Source: Sarcocystis neurona
Taxonomy: Eukaryota > Apicomplexa > Conoidasida > Eucoccidiorida > Sarcocystidae
DNA length: 64,000 bases
Assembly: GCA_000727475.1 (NCBI GenBank)
Contig: KL647300.1
Span: forward strand, 2,913,743-2,977,742
Direction of reading: 5' to 3'
Both the position numbers and the translations under genes were made by a program. Numbering within the stretch: the first letter of the stretch is position 1; each line of letters opens with the position of its first letter. Positions 25,928 through 38,700 of the stretch are shown here, piece after piece. Below the pieces are notes generated by a model that was given only the letters and a program-made list of their open reading frames with translations, was not told the DNA's origin and did no database searches.

Positions 25928-28900
25928 TGCAACACGTCAGAACTCAGAATTTCCTTAGGCAGAGGGCGTGAATGTGTAGACATGAGCCGGGAGCGTTTCA
26001 GGTTTTGAACGCATTTTTGATGTCAGACGTAGCGTTTCTTTTGCAGAAGAACTCTCCGTTCGCCAGTGGACACGTGGGAGAGTTCTGTCCGACGTTTATG
26101 ACGCAGGGTGGCAGTTTGCGCGAGGCGTTTCCTTACCGTGGCGAGATGGTGGGACGCTGCGGTTTTTCGAGAGCTGCCATTTTTGGTGAAGAGTTTGCTT
26201 TTCCGTTCCTGTCGGTGTCATTCGTCTCTGTCGAAACTCCAGTGCCGCTTGGAGTGATGTGCTGCTGATTTTCTAAATGACAACAACAGCTCTGAGGCGT
26301 ACGTGTGTACATATGTATGAATGTGTGAGTGCCGTAGTATCTCGTAACCATATATCTGCGCCCATGTTATAGGACGTCTAAATCTGTATAGAAACAGCTA
26401 TGCCCATATGTGGTTACACAAATATATATATATACAGATACAGCTATGTCCATGAGTGATAGCGCATACATATATATATATATTGTGATTGACAGACAGC
26501 TGTTCGACTGTTTTCCGAACGGACCACAAAATCTTCGTTTGGTACAAGAGAGTCCTGGTGGTACGCACGAACAGTTGAAAGTCTTTTTCCGTTGACGTGG
26601 AAATGTTTTCCCTATCTCTGGTGAAGCCAGGTAGTGTTGCCGTGTGCATAGGGTGACTCCTTGTGGCCTTGCTGTGTTTTCCGTTGGCTCGTTGACTCCT
26701 GTTCTTCCACATTTTCCTTCTCGCCTCCTTCGTGTCGCCTTAATTTTGCCTTTCCACTTCTCCCGTCCTTTTTGTCGTCCGCCCGTCCTCCATTTGGCCT
26801 TCTCCGGCTTCTCCTCTTCGTCCTTGCCGGAGACTTGTCGTCTCTTTCCTTCTTATTCGTTCTCTGCTGGGGACGGACAACAACGGCGACAACGGAGGGC
26901 ATTTCTCTTTTTTCTTCGCATGTCTCTTTTCGAGCACCGTTTCTTCGCCCGTCTTTTCTCCGCCCCAGCCACGGTTAGGCTCTTGTGCTGGTGCTGCTAC
27001 TGCAACTGCGGTAGTCCTCTTGCAGGTCCCCTTCTCTTGTTGCTCGTGTGGGGCCGCCAGGTTTGCTCTGCTGCTGCTACTGTTGGTACGAGGTGCTGCC
27101 GTCATATTACTGTGACAGCTCCAAATGAGCTGCTGCTGTTCCTGCTGCGGACACCGCTGGTGTCCCAGTTTTGCAGCTTCAGTTCTGCCGCCCCTGCTGT
27201 AGACGCTGCTGTTGTGCTCGTGTCGCAGCACCAGTTTTGCTGCTGCTGCTGTTCCAGGGATGCTGCTACTACATCAGCAGTTCCACTGCCGGTGCTGTTG
27301 CTGTTCTCCTGCTGGCACGGCTGCTGCTGCAACCGTCCTGCAGCACCTACGGCTGCTGTCGGTTCTCCTGCTGCTTCTTCGTTGTTGAAAACGAGAGAGA
27401 GGAGAAAATCGAGAAAACAAGAGAGGCACTGCATGTAGAAGTAGGACAAAGAAGACGAAAAAATGGGGAACGTTATGGACTCTGTTTTCTCCTTTTCCTC
27501 CTTACCGGGTAAGAAGCCTCTTGTTTCTGGTTGCCTAGCTACCTGCTTGGTGGTCAACTCACTTCTTCGTTACGTATAAACGTGCATCTGTCCCGATCGA
27601 TTTGCCTGGGTTTACGAAGCGGAAGTGGGCAAACTTCAGCGCCGCGGCGAGCAGAAGTTTTGCTTCGTCAAAAAGGGCGCTTGATCAACAAGCAGCCGCC
27701 TCGGCGCTCCCTGTTTATACGCGCATATGTGTAGATATATGCCTCTCTTTACGGGTAGCGTTTCCTGTGTCACTCTGTGCCTCGCTGCCGCACAAATGTG
27801 CGATTCAATATCAGTCTCTCGACCACTACATATATATATATATATATATATGTGTACCCGTGAATATATATATATATATATACGTGTATATTTATATGTG
27901 TATATAAATATGAATGTATTGATATGTATAGATGCAGGTACGTGAGTGTAGCGTGTTGACAACCTTGGGGAGGTCCCGAGAGTATACATAACAGTGGAAA
28001 GGCATTTTTGCTCCTTGTAGAATTCGTACAGGCTGACCGGGAACACTTTTCGGTTATGTAGGACTGCTGCTGTGCTGCTATTCTTCTGCGGATGGCAACT
28101 GGTGCGTGCCGCAGCGTAGGGCGGTTATGTTCCTTTGTCTGTTCTTGCGTGTCTATTATCTTGTGTGTGGCGCTCGGGGAACTCGTAAAATTACGCGTAC
28201 ACATATCTGTCTATGCTGTTCTATGCGGCTGTATCCTTCTCGTCTCTGCTGACTTTCTCCTCTTTCTCTCGCTGTATGTGTGTCAGGCGTCGATGCTGTC
28301 ATATGTCTCTCTCTTCTCTAAAACTGTACCTGTCTTCCTCCGCGTCGCTTATTTTTTTTTTGTCTAAGTATGTACGCGTGTCTCTCTTTCTGTTTCTCTA
28401 TTCGAAGATATGTGTCCCTGTCTCGTGTGAGTCCCACTTCCGTTTCTAAATATGTGCCTACCTCTCAGGATACAAATATATATATATATATATATATTTA
28501 TATGTAAGTATTTATGCACGTACGAAGATATATATACGAACACATATATATATATATATATATGGTTATGTATATATTCCCCCATACACGTGTGTGCTTC
28601 TTTTCTTCTGTACATGGCCTGCTTCAAAGTTTTCGCACGTTACCTGATAGGACTGTGATCCCCGAGGACTGCTTACTCACAGTGCTTGCACATGCCTCGG
28701 TTTAGAGGCGTCTACTCATGTATTTCTGTCTCTGTTCATCTGTTTGTTTTCCCTTCGCCTTTCGTCCTCCTTTCTTTTCCTGTTCCCGGTTTGCCTCTAT
28801 GCAGCCGGTGCTTCGTTTGTTCTATCGGTACTTGCCTACGCCATCGACGCATTTCTTCTTCTTTGTTTTCTGCTTTGCTGGCCGTTTGCTTCGTTGAGAA

Positions 28901-28967
28901 ACTGACTGCTCCTTTTTCTTCTGCGGAACTGCCCCCCTTTCGTTCTCTTCATACGTTCTTGCTACAG
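25791..28967. other. Start of the repeat-rich segment; probable 5' part of the cyclase gene
   Basis: TA microsatellites begin at 25837 and a long (AT)n lies at 25898-25927. From 26640 to 27400 the DNA is pyrimidine-rich and then CTG-rich, with long open frames on both strands that are biased in composition. A stretch at about 27545-27715 is free of repeats and open in several frames, so it could hold an exon. TA tracts recur at 27829-27905 and 28476-28562. The cyclase start codon is probably in this stretch, but I cannot place it. Confidence 0.5.
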
Positions 28968-29063
28968 GAGGAAGTTCCGTAGCAAGAACGGACAAAGCGG
29001 ACAAAGCGGTCGCTGTGTCCACTTGCGCAACATGCGTGACAGGCCGGTCCACGAGTATCACAC
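28968..29063 (+). CDS. ACbeta: ACbeta candidate N-terminal exon
   Basis: Acceptor GCTACAG at 28967. The frame reads GSSVARTDKADKAVAVS and then a Ser/Thr-rich stretch. The donor C|GTGTAG is weak. It begins and ends in phase 1, which fits the next exon. There is no domain match, so this rests on splice signals and phase alone. Confidence 0.4.
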
Positions 29064-32051
29064 GTGTAGCGATATAAGTTCTTCACAGGAAAGACTTCCC
29101 ACTGTGTTCCTCTCTCGCAATCTGGTCACATACATATATATGTGGAAACATATATACATATATACATATATATATATATACGTAAGGTGGCCAGGTATTA
29201 TCTGTTGTGCACCAGTCTATTTATCAATAACACCTACAAATTTACCTATCTACACACACGTGTGCGTGTATGTGCACTTTTTTTATATATATGTATTCGT
29301 ATAACTCTGTTACTCCTCACGTATATAATGACTTGATTTATCTGTCTCTATATTGCTGTGCCCCTGTCTGTCTCTCTCTCTATATGTATATATGTATGTG
29401 TGCGTGTGTCTCTCGATCCTGCTGGATTAGTATGTCTATATGTGTACCCGCTCCATATATAGTTGTATCTGTAGGAGGTTGTTTATGTCTTGTTTGTCTT
29501 CTTACATGTTTTCGAAGAGGTACATGTATGTAGGTGTATTTGTCTCGTTCTGCCACTATCCTTGTGTATTACCCCCTGTACACCACCTACCTCTGTCTGT
29601 ATGTATCTGTCGCCGTCTCTTGCTGTCGTTCTACCTCTCTCCCTTTCTTCTGTCTATATCTTCGTCCCAGGTTATCTGTGTGGGGCTGTTTATCGCTGGA
29701 TGTGTGCGTGGTTCAGTTGACTGCGCCTCTCCTTTTTCATTGTGAGACGTGTTGGGACAAATTGTACTTTTCTTCAGGAAGACACTACAATAAGCCAGCA
29801 ACTCCTTTAAGGAAGGAGGCTGTTCCTTTCATGCGACTGCCAGCAGGCAGCTGCAGAAATGCCCCCAGCGGCGTGGGGGCTCCAGAGCGACCTCCTCCTA
29901 TTGAAGAAGCCCCAGACACACTCGCCAACTGCGTAGGTTTTCTTCGTCTTCTTCCTCCTCCACATTTCCTTTTTCTTCCACGCAACTCTCGCGTGCTTCG
30001 CTTTCCTTTCGCCACTTTCTCTTTCTCCGTCTCTTTACGTGTACATATATGTACATACCTGTGTACGTGTGTAGCTGCTTCCCTCTCTATATGTACGCAG
30101 CTGTAGGCGGCATGTAAACGTCGGTGTATGTGCATGCCTGTTCAGGTTTGAAGAAATAGACGGACAGAAAAGGGAACAACAACGTGCTTGTTTTCAACTG
30201 AATTTCCTTTTCTTCTTAGTTCGATTCTGCTCAAAAGGTGGTTCAGTCACTGGCTGCGCTGCCTCTCCCCTCTTCTTGATCCACGCAGAGGAGAGAAGCA
30301 TACCTAGTGGAGGTAGTTCCTCAGCAGTTTCACCTGCTCTTCTTCTCCTTGGCTGCGCGCTGCCATGGGGCAGTACAGATATTTCTCGTTTCTCGGAGTT
30401 CTACTGTCGATAGCAATGACTTCCCGAGACGCCGTCCCCCGAAGTTCTGTCTTTGTTCTCTCCGACGGAAAAACAGAGGAGAGACAGAGACACGTGTGTG
30501 GGGCAAAGTTCTTCTTTTCTTCTGCGTGTGCGGCTGTGTGTGTGGGCCGATGATTTGGTGCATTACCAGGGAGACGCCGTCTCCCAGGACTGGCGATGGC
30601 TGGCGCTCCGCTGCGAACGCCGTCTCAACGCGTCTCTCCAGCAGCGAGCAGCTAAATCATCAAAACTCGCGGATACCCTCGGTAAAGTTTCGGCTGTTCG
30701 TCTTCTGCAGCAGTACCATCTGTTCGTTTGTCTGTATCCCTCTGATCTTAGGCTACGTTTCTGTGCGTAGATCGCCCTCGATCTACCTCTCTGATTCTCT
30801 GAGTCTCTCTATTTCTCTCTATCATACTCTCTCACAGAACACCGTCGCTGCCTGCTTCTGCTTTGACGACCCTCCGCATATGTAGGTGCTTCTCTTCTCA
30901 TAATATACTCGCAGGAATGTATCCTCCGTACTTTTTCTCCGTCGTCCTCTTCTGGCTCTTCTTCCTCAGACGCGTCTGTCTTCCGGGGGGGGGGAAATCT
31001 AACTGGCCACGCGAAGAAAAAGAAAGACGGAGACACTCGAGGCGCAGCCCTATGTATCTTGAAGAGAGTCGTAGTTTCTCTCATTATATAGTGATCTCCT
31101 ATATATGTATATATATGTCTTATGTATGCGAGTCTTGGTATATATACACATATATGCGTGCGTGCTTCAAAGCGCCTGGAGAAGGAAGCACAAGGACGTA
31201 TACACGTTTATATATGTACATGTATCGGTAATGTGTGTACGGAGTTATATACACATATAACTCTGTTTGTATATGTATCTAGAGAGACAGTGAGAGAAAA
31301 ACAAAGAGGTGTGGTCGTACACGGTGGTGCATCCATATATATATGTGTGTAGCGCCTGGCTTCTGAGTGCTACGTTATATTTGGCTGAGAAGGAGGACGT
31401 ATTTATTTGTAGCAGATCCTCAAGAGTTTTCTCTCTGATATTGAAGAAAGGCAGTGTCTGCAAAGGTGACTGCCTGCGGATGTCTGCAGGAAGTGCGTTC
31501 AACATTCAGCAGTTCGCGTGCTTCATGCCTCGCACCGTCCTCGAGGCTATTGCAGACAAACGCATTCGGTAAGTTGCCAGAAAAGACTTTTTTCTCGCTA
31601 TCTCTCTGTCCCCGAGTTCTCTTTATCCTTCTGCGAGCAGGAGTTTTTCCTCTTCACACCCGTAGCTTCTTTTCACTTCTTCTTTTGACCTATGTTCCCC
31701 TCTATCGAGCTCCGTGCCCCGGTGTATATATATGAACATATATGTTTGACTCTCTCTCTATGTATATATATACGTCTATTGATGTTCTGTCCACATGTCT
31801 CGTTAGTCACACAGAAGATGTAAATGTATATGCGTGCCGCATGAAAAGACCAGTCCTTTCCCGTCCTGAGGGGGTGGCAGTTGTTTTTTATGTACTACAC
31901 TTGTTCGTCCTTCACTTCTAGCAGCATTATGCATCTATCAAACCGGCTGAATTCTCTTTTTCGTATCTCCCTCTCATTCTCCGTCGAACACCACTTCGTC
32001 TTCTGCGACCACGCGCCCAAACATAGTCGTCTCTACGACTACAGCGTCTAC

Positions 32052-32083
<32 letters not shown>

Positions 32084-35000
32084 GTGTGTATGTATGTAGG
32101 TATATATTTCTTTACTGACATATGTAAGTGTATAGACAGTCATAGTTTTGATGCGTTGCCTATTTCCCACACAATGACGCTTTTAAAGTCAAACTATGTA
32201 GTGGACGTCTGCATACCAAGTGGAACATCTTTACGGAGGGGATACTCTGTCTTCTAGCAGTAGTAGCAGGACACGCGAGGGCCACGGGAGATCCCTGCGT
32301 CTGTTTCTTCTCCTCTTGTTGCTGCTTGCAGGTACTCCGAAGATTTTGATATTCGCATAGAGCAGTTCACCGCTGCCGTCGTAAGTAAAACCCACAGAAA
32401 TATACTTTAGCCACAGACCTCTATCTACCTCTCTCATTCTCTCTTTTTCTCTCTCTACATATATATATAATGATATATGTGTAACTCTATGTAAGTACAG
32501 ATACATATATATATATATATATTTATATGTATAAATCTATGTATCTATCTATCTATCTATCTATCTATATATATATATATATTTGTATACCGTGATATAT
32601 ACATATATATGGATACACCGATATATCTATCAATGTATCTGTCTGCCTACCTGTCTCTCTGTCTAGATATGCAGTGATATACGTGTAAACTCTCTCTAGG
32701 TATAGATACACGTAGATATATATATATACATATATATGTATAAATATATATATATATATATATATATGTAGACACACCGTGATATATACAACTATGTGCA
32801 TAGATCGATGTATCTATCTATCTCTCTATCTATGTATATGTATATACAATGATACATGTGTAAGTTTCTACACGTACACAGACATATATATATATATGTA
32901 TATATACGCACCGAGGTATGTACATATATATGCATCTATACAGATAGATAAGTAAATCTATTTGCGTAGGTAGATTTGTAGATTTTGTTCTCTGTGTGTG
33001 TGTTTACACAAATATTTTTACCGATAGATATGTGTTGAAATGTTTCTCTTCATTTACCTATGTACGTACACGCACAGAGAAGAGTCCGTAGATAGACCTA
33101 TTAGGGCGGTTGTATGTATAGACATGTATAGATATTTGTGTAGATCAAGAAGGAGAAAAGTTTGTATAGATCAAAGGTAGAAATATTTGACTTGATCACA
33201 AAATGTAGAGAAGGTTGTGTAAATACATATGTGCCGGTATTTATCTAGGTCAGGATAGAGAGGTAGGTGTAGGAAAGCAATATATATGCAGACATGCAGA
33301 ATAAATGGTAGGGAACCCGGTAAAGAGACAAAGTCCAGGAGTCAACGGAGAAAGCGAACTGCCTGGCGTCACCGACGCAGCAGCAACAGCAAAGGAGCAA
33401 CCACAGCGGCCGCAACAGACGCGTTAAAAACCGGCGGCCACAGCAGCCGCAGCAGCAACTGCAGCCGAAGTGACAGCAGCAGCCATAGCAGGAGCAGTCA
33501 CAGCTGCGGCAGAAGCAATAGCAGCGATAGCACCCACAGCAGCAGGAAGCGGACTGGCAGCGCAGTGACAACAGCAGCAGCAACAGGAGCCGCAGCAGCA
33601 GTAGAAGCAGCAGCCACAGCAGCAGCAGCGGCACTAGCAGAAGCAGTCATAGCAGCAGCAGAATCAGCAGCAGCGGCAGCTCAGGGAGACAGCCAGAGCA
33701 AGATAGGGGCAGCAACAGGAGGAAGAGCAGGTCCGCCGCTCAGGGCACCGGCTGCAGGTGGATGTGGAAGTTTTCTTGTTCGCTGGGGTAGGGTCCCGTT
33801 TCGCCTTTCTTTTCCTGTCCCTTCGCTCTTCGTTTTCCCTTCTCCTTTTCCCTCCTTTCCTTCCCTTTCCCACAGCACTCCCTGTTTGTCCTCTTCTTCC
33901 TTGTCCTCCTTTTTTTCTCTTTTCCCCTCCTTTTCTGTCCTTTCTCTACGGCTACTTCTTCGTGCTGCTCTCGCCCGGCTCTTGGTAAGCGGGAGCTTGC
34001 CTTTTTGTCGGTGCCCCCTCTCTGGCAGTCTCCGATGCCTCCTCGCCCCCCCCTGCGTCTGTCTCGTCGCTCTGCCGAGCCGAACACTTTCGTGGGAAAA
34101 CTGCGTTTCCCATTTTTTTGCATGCGGCAGGTCTTCTGCGACGCCAGCGGCTTCACAGCTCTCACGGAGGCCCTCGATACGAAGCCGAACGGCGCCGAGC
34201 GTCTCGGCAACGTAAGCCGCTCTTTCATATGCCTAAAATCGGAGCTTCTTGCTGATATACTTCTTTTATCTTTTCCGCCCCACACACTTGGAGTGTTTCT
34301 TCCCTTCTTTCTCTTTTTTTTTCTCTCCCGCGTTCTTCGTCCCCCCGTCTCTGTGTCTCGCCCTCTGTCTCACTCTCTTTTTTCCGTGTCTCCTTCCGTC
34401 TGTCCCTCTGGCTGTCTCCTCTGTGCCTGTCTCCCTCTTTAACTGTCCACCTCTGTATCTCTGTGTCTCCCTCTTTGGCTGTCCATCTCTGTGTCTCTGT
34501 ATGTCTCCCCGTCTCCATCTTTAACTGTCTATCTCCGTGTCTCCGTGTGTCTCCCCGTCTCTCTCTTTGACCGCCCATCTCCGTGTCTCCCCGTCTCCCT
34601 CTTTGGCTGCCCATCTCTGTATCTGTGTGTCTCCCTCTCTCTTCCTCTTTCCGTTGTCTCGGCCATCCCTCAACCTTCTTCTCTGTGGCTGTTCAGCCCC
34701 TCCCCTACCTGTCTGTCTCCGTGTCTCCCTGTCTTGCTGTTTCTCGCCCGGTTCCTGTCTCCGTCCATCTGGCCGTCCGTCTCTTCGCGTCTCCGTGTCT
34801 CACCGGTCCCTCTTCTGCGTGTTTTTCTCCGTCTCCCTCCTCCTGTCCGTCTGTCCCTGTCTCGGTGTCTTCCCCGGTTTTTTGCCGGCTGTTTCTCCCT
34901 GTCTCCGTCTCCCTCGCCATCCGTATCCTCCCCTGCCTTTCTTCACGTCTCCACACTTCGTGCGCGAGGCTTTTTCTGTCGCTCTTCAAAGAAGCAGCCC

Positions 35001-35711
35001 CTCCCGCTCTTTCCCGTCTCTCTCTGTGTCTGTCTGCACAGGCGCGCCTGTTGCATCTTTCCTTCCTGTGTGTTGCTCGCCTGTCCTCTTCTTCTCCACT
35101 TTTGCATTGCCGTGTCGCTGCCCTTAACATTCGAACTGCCCCTTCCCGTGGTGAAGTTCCTGCCTCTCTTCGTGCGAGCCTCTTCGGGAGAACCTGCCCA
35201 ACACACGCAGAGGAAAAAATAAGTTGTCCCTCTCTCCATCTCAGTGACTTCTGCATGCAGCGTACATGCACACATCTACCTACATATACATATATATATA
35301 TATATATACATACACGTAACGCATATGTATTTATTTGCACGCTTTTTCCCTGTTTACAAGCGTCTTTGCCTATACTGCGAAGACGTGTTTGTACACGTAC
35401 AGGTGTATATTTGCAGTCGTATATGGATACGTATATATGTGTATATATGTGTACTTGTCTGTAGCAGTTAAAACGTATATCGGAGTCAATATATACCCAC
35501 CTGTATACCCGTATGCGTCTGCGCGTATCTGGCTATGTTTGCTGCATATATATATATATATCTCGATATAGAAATTTACAGTGTGAACTCTCTTCACTAC
35601 ACGCCCGTGCGTGTTTGTTTCTGTCTCTGTATATAACTAAGCGCACGTAGTCGCATTCTCACACTCCCGTGCATTTCTTCATATATATATATGTATACAT
35701 ATATATAAATA

Positions 35712-35748
<37 letters not shown>

Positions 35749-38700
35749 GTATATGTGCGTATGTATGAAGTTTATGCATGCGTACGCACAGACAGGCGTA
35801 TATGGACGGTACAAGCACGACGACAGATACCTCGTTTGGCTGCTTCTGGCCTCCTTCTTGTCAGACCCTCTCTCTCTATGTATACACACACATATACATA
35901 TATATATATATATCTTGTACGTACGTATTGTACGTGCGTCTTTGTATATATTTGTGTGACTGTCCACTCTATGAAGACACGAGTATGGAGCGAGGTTCAG
36001 GAAGGTTTTCCTTTATTCACTGACGTTACTTTTTCCATATTTGTTGTCCAAATTATCCAAGTCTTTACCTGTGAAAGTGGCAGTACTCTACAGCATTTGT
36101 CTCCCTCTCTCCGTACACACATATATAGGTATACGCGCAAGTATACATATTTGTATTGAGTGCATATATATAGGCATACGCGTACAGGTGGATTTCTTCC
36201 TACTATGTTAGTGAACGCACATATAAAAACGTCCACGTGGACGGATACGGCGACTAGGGGACTTCGTCTTTATCTCTCTCTACTTATATGCTTGTGCATA
36301 CAAGCATATACATATATATATATATACACTTGTATATGGGTGTAGCCATGCCCACACGCAAATCTGTTTTCCGTCCATCATTAGTGAGTATATAGAGAGA
36401 TTCACGCTGGGAGGTGAAGAGATGTATCGCTATACACAAGCGCAGCAATATGTGTGTGTATACGTACAACTGCAGAAATATCTACCTATCTATCTATCTA
36501 TATATATATATATATATATGTATATGGTAGGTTTGTACTAGCATATGCGCATAGGTGTACGTAAGTATATATGTACGGATATTCACATGTATACATACAC
36601 TTGTGTACTCACTTATATATATAGAGAGAGAAAAAGAGAGAGAAACAAAGACAGGTGGGTAATCCTCCACATGTATACATATAAATATCGATGTGCATGC
36701 CGTACCACAAATGTCTACGGATGTAAAGGGTGTGAATTCGCGTGTCCTGGAGTGTGTGCCTGTTCGCAGAGCGTTGTTTATTTGTTTCTTTCGTCCACTT
36801 CTAAAAAGCCAACTACGTTGGACGTGGTGGCCTTTTCTCAAAAGGCATGCAGAAAGTTCATCTCTTTCTATCTGGACATGCATGCAGAGATCAAAATTAG
36901 AGAAGCCACTCATTCACATATACACACATGTATAGCGAGCATATACATATATATATATGTATATATATAGATAGATAAAATATATGTGTTGGGCATCTGT
37001 ATATATATTTGTATATCTCTATCCTATGGATATTCGTCTTCGCGTACCTGCTTATGTGTGTGCAGATAATGGGTTAGATATCCTGGGTCAACGTTTCCTG
37101 TATTCACCTGTTTTCGCCAGTATGTTCCCCTCTCAAAATTGACTTCAAACTCTCGTAGTTAACTTGTTCATATTTAGTTCACCTGTCTCATTCTTCGTCT
37201 ATATATGGGAAGTCATTTATATATGTATGTGCAAGAATTGGTCGCGTCTCTACATGTGTATCTTTCCTTCTCCAACCGTGTATACATCTGTTTCTACCTG
37301 TCTACACAAATATATATATGCTGGTGGGAATGTTACGCGAGACGTGTGTTCTATGTTACATATACATATATGTTTATATATATATAGATAGATAGATAGA
37401 CATATAGATAGATACAGGTATGCACGTTTATTCTGACATACACAGCTCCTTCTACCTATGTATATATATATATTGACGGGCATATTACGTGATAGGCGTG
37501 TTGTATTGATATGTGTGCCTTTTGTCTACAACTATTCCCTGCTGCCTGTCCATACATCTATATGTATCTATATCTATATATATATATATGCGAGTGTATT
37601 ACGCGAAGTATATGCCGTATAAAAACACTCCATATATATATATATATATGTAAAAGTTGCCTACAACCCTTCTTACCGTTCCCTATATGTGTGTATGTAT
37701 ATTGATGTGTGTGTAGTTTTATGTCTGGCAGCCGTATGCCTGTTCACGACAACAAAGGAAGATTTTGCTTGTTTTGTGAATGTGTGGCGAGTGAACGTTT
37801 CCCCTCTTGCCCGTTTCTTCTCTTCTTTGCGGAAGGAACTGATGACGTTCGTGTGTGAGGCTGCTCTTGAGTGTGTACGCATGCAGGTTATCAACCAGTT
37901 CTTCGATAAAATTATAAAAATTGTTCACTACTGGGGAGGAGATATCATCAAATTCAGCGGGGACGCTCTTACGATCGTCTGGCCCGTCGACGACGAGGAT
38001 AGCGGCGAAGCCAAAGAAGGTCCTACTTTTTTTCTCTCACACGTATCCACTTTTTTCGCTATTTCACATGCCTATGTATATACAAGTGAATATACATATG
38101 TATGTATATACACGTATATATACATGTGTGGATGGATACGCAGAGAAGTGTGGACGTATAGTTAGGCCCGTGTATTGATATCTGTGCGCACAGACACATA
38201 TATATACGTGTGAAGCTTAAAAGCTTCTCTCTGTTATTGTCTTTCTATTTGTTGTCTTCTCCTGTATCTGTGTACGCGCGTGGAAAGATCAGACTGTAGC
38301 TGCCGTTTTCTCTTCTCTTGCTCTGTCTCTCTTGCAAAACTTTCGCGTACCCTACGTGGGGATGGGTGCCTCTCTCTAGATATATATGTACATATAGATG
38401 CATGTACATGTGTACGGCCACGTCCTACCAGAAGGATACAGAGGAGGTTATTACACTGAAGAGGAGCAAAGGAAGATTTGCTGCCCTCAAGCCCTCCCGG
38501 TCGTATCAAACTAGAAGCGGAGATTTCCTAACTGTGCAAAGCTGCGCATATGCAGGGGTATTATGTGTGTATGTGTACTAGATTCAGGTCTCTCAAGCTT
38601 TTAAAGTATTTCTGTATGTATGTGCGAAGTGTACTTCTTCGTCTCCCTCTTTTGTGTATTTTCCTCTATCAATACATACATATATATCTATATATGAAGT

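Noticed and set aside
26644..27438. Plus-strand frame of 264 codons
   Set aside because: Cys/Leu/Ala-rich translation of CTG repeats, with equally long antisense frames. Possibly part of the cyclase 5' region but not supported.
33286..34215. Plus-strand frame of 309 codons running into the CDASGFT exon region
   Set aside because: It is the CAG tract read in frame and overlaps the true exon in a different frame. The exon's acceptor and phase link to 32380 instead.
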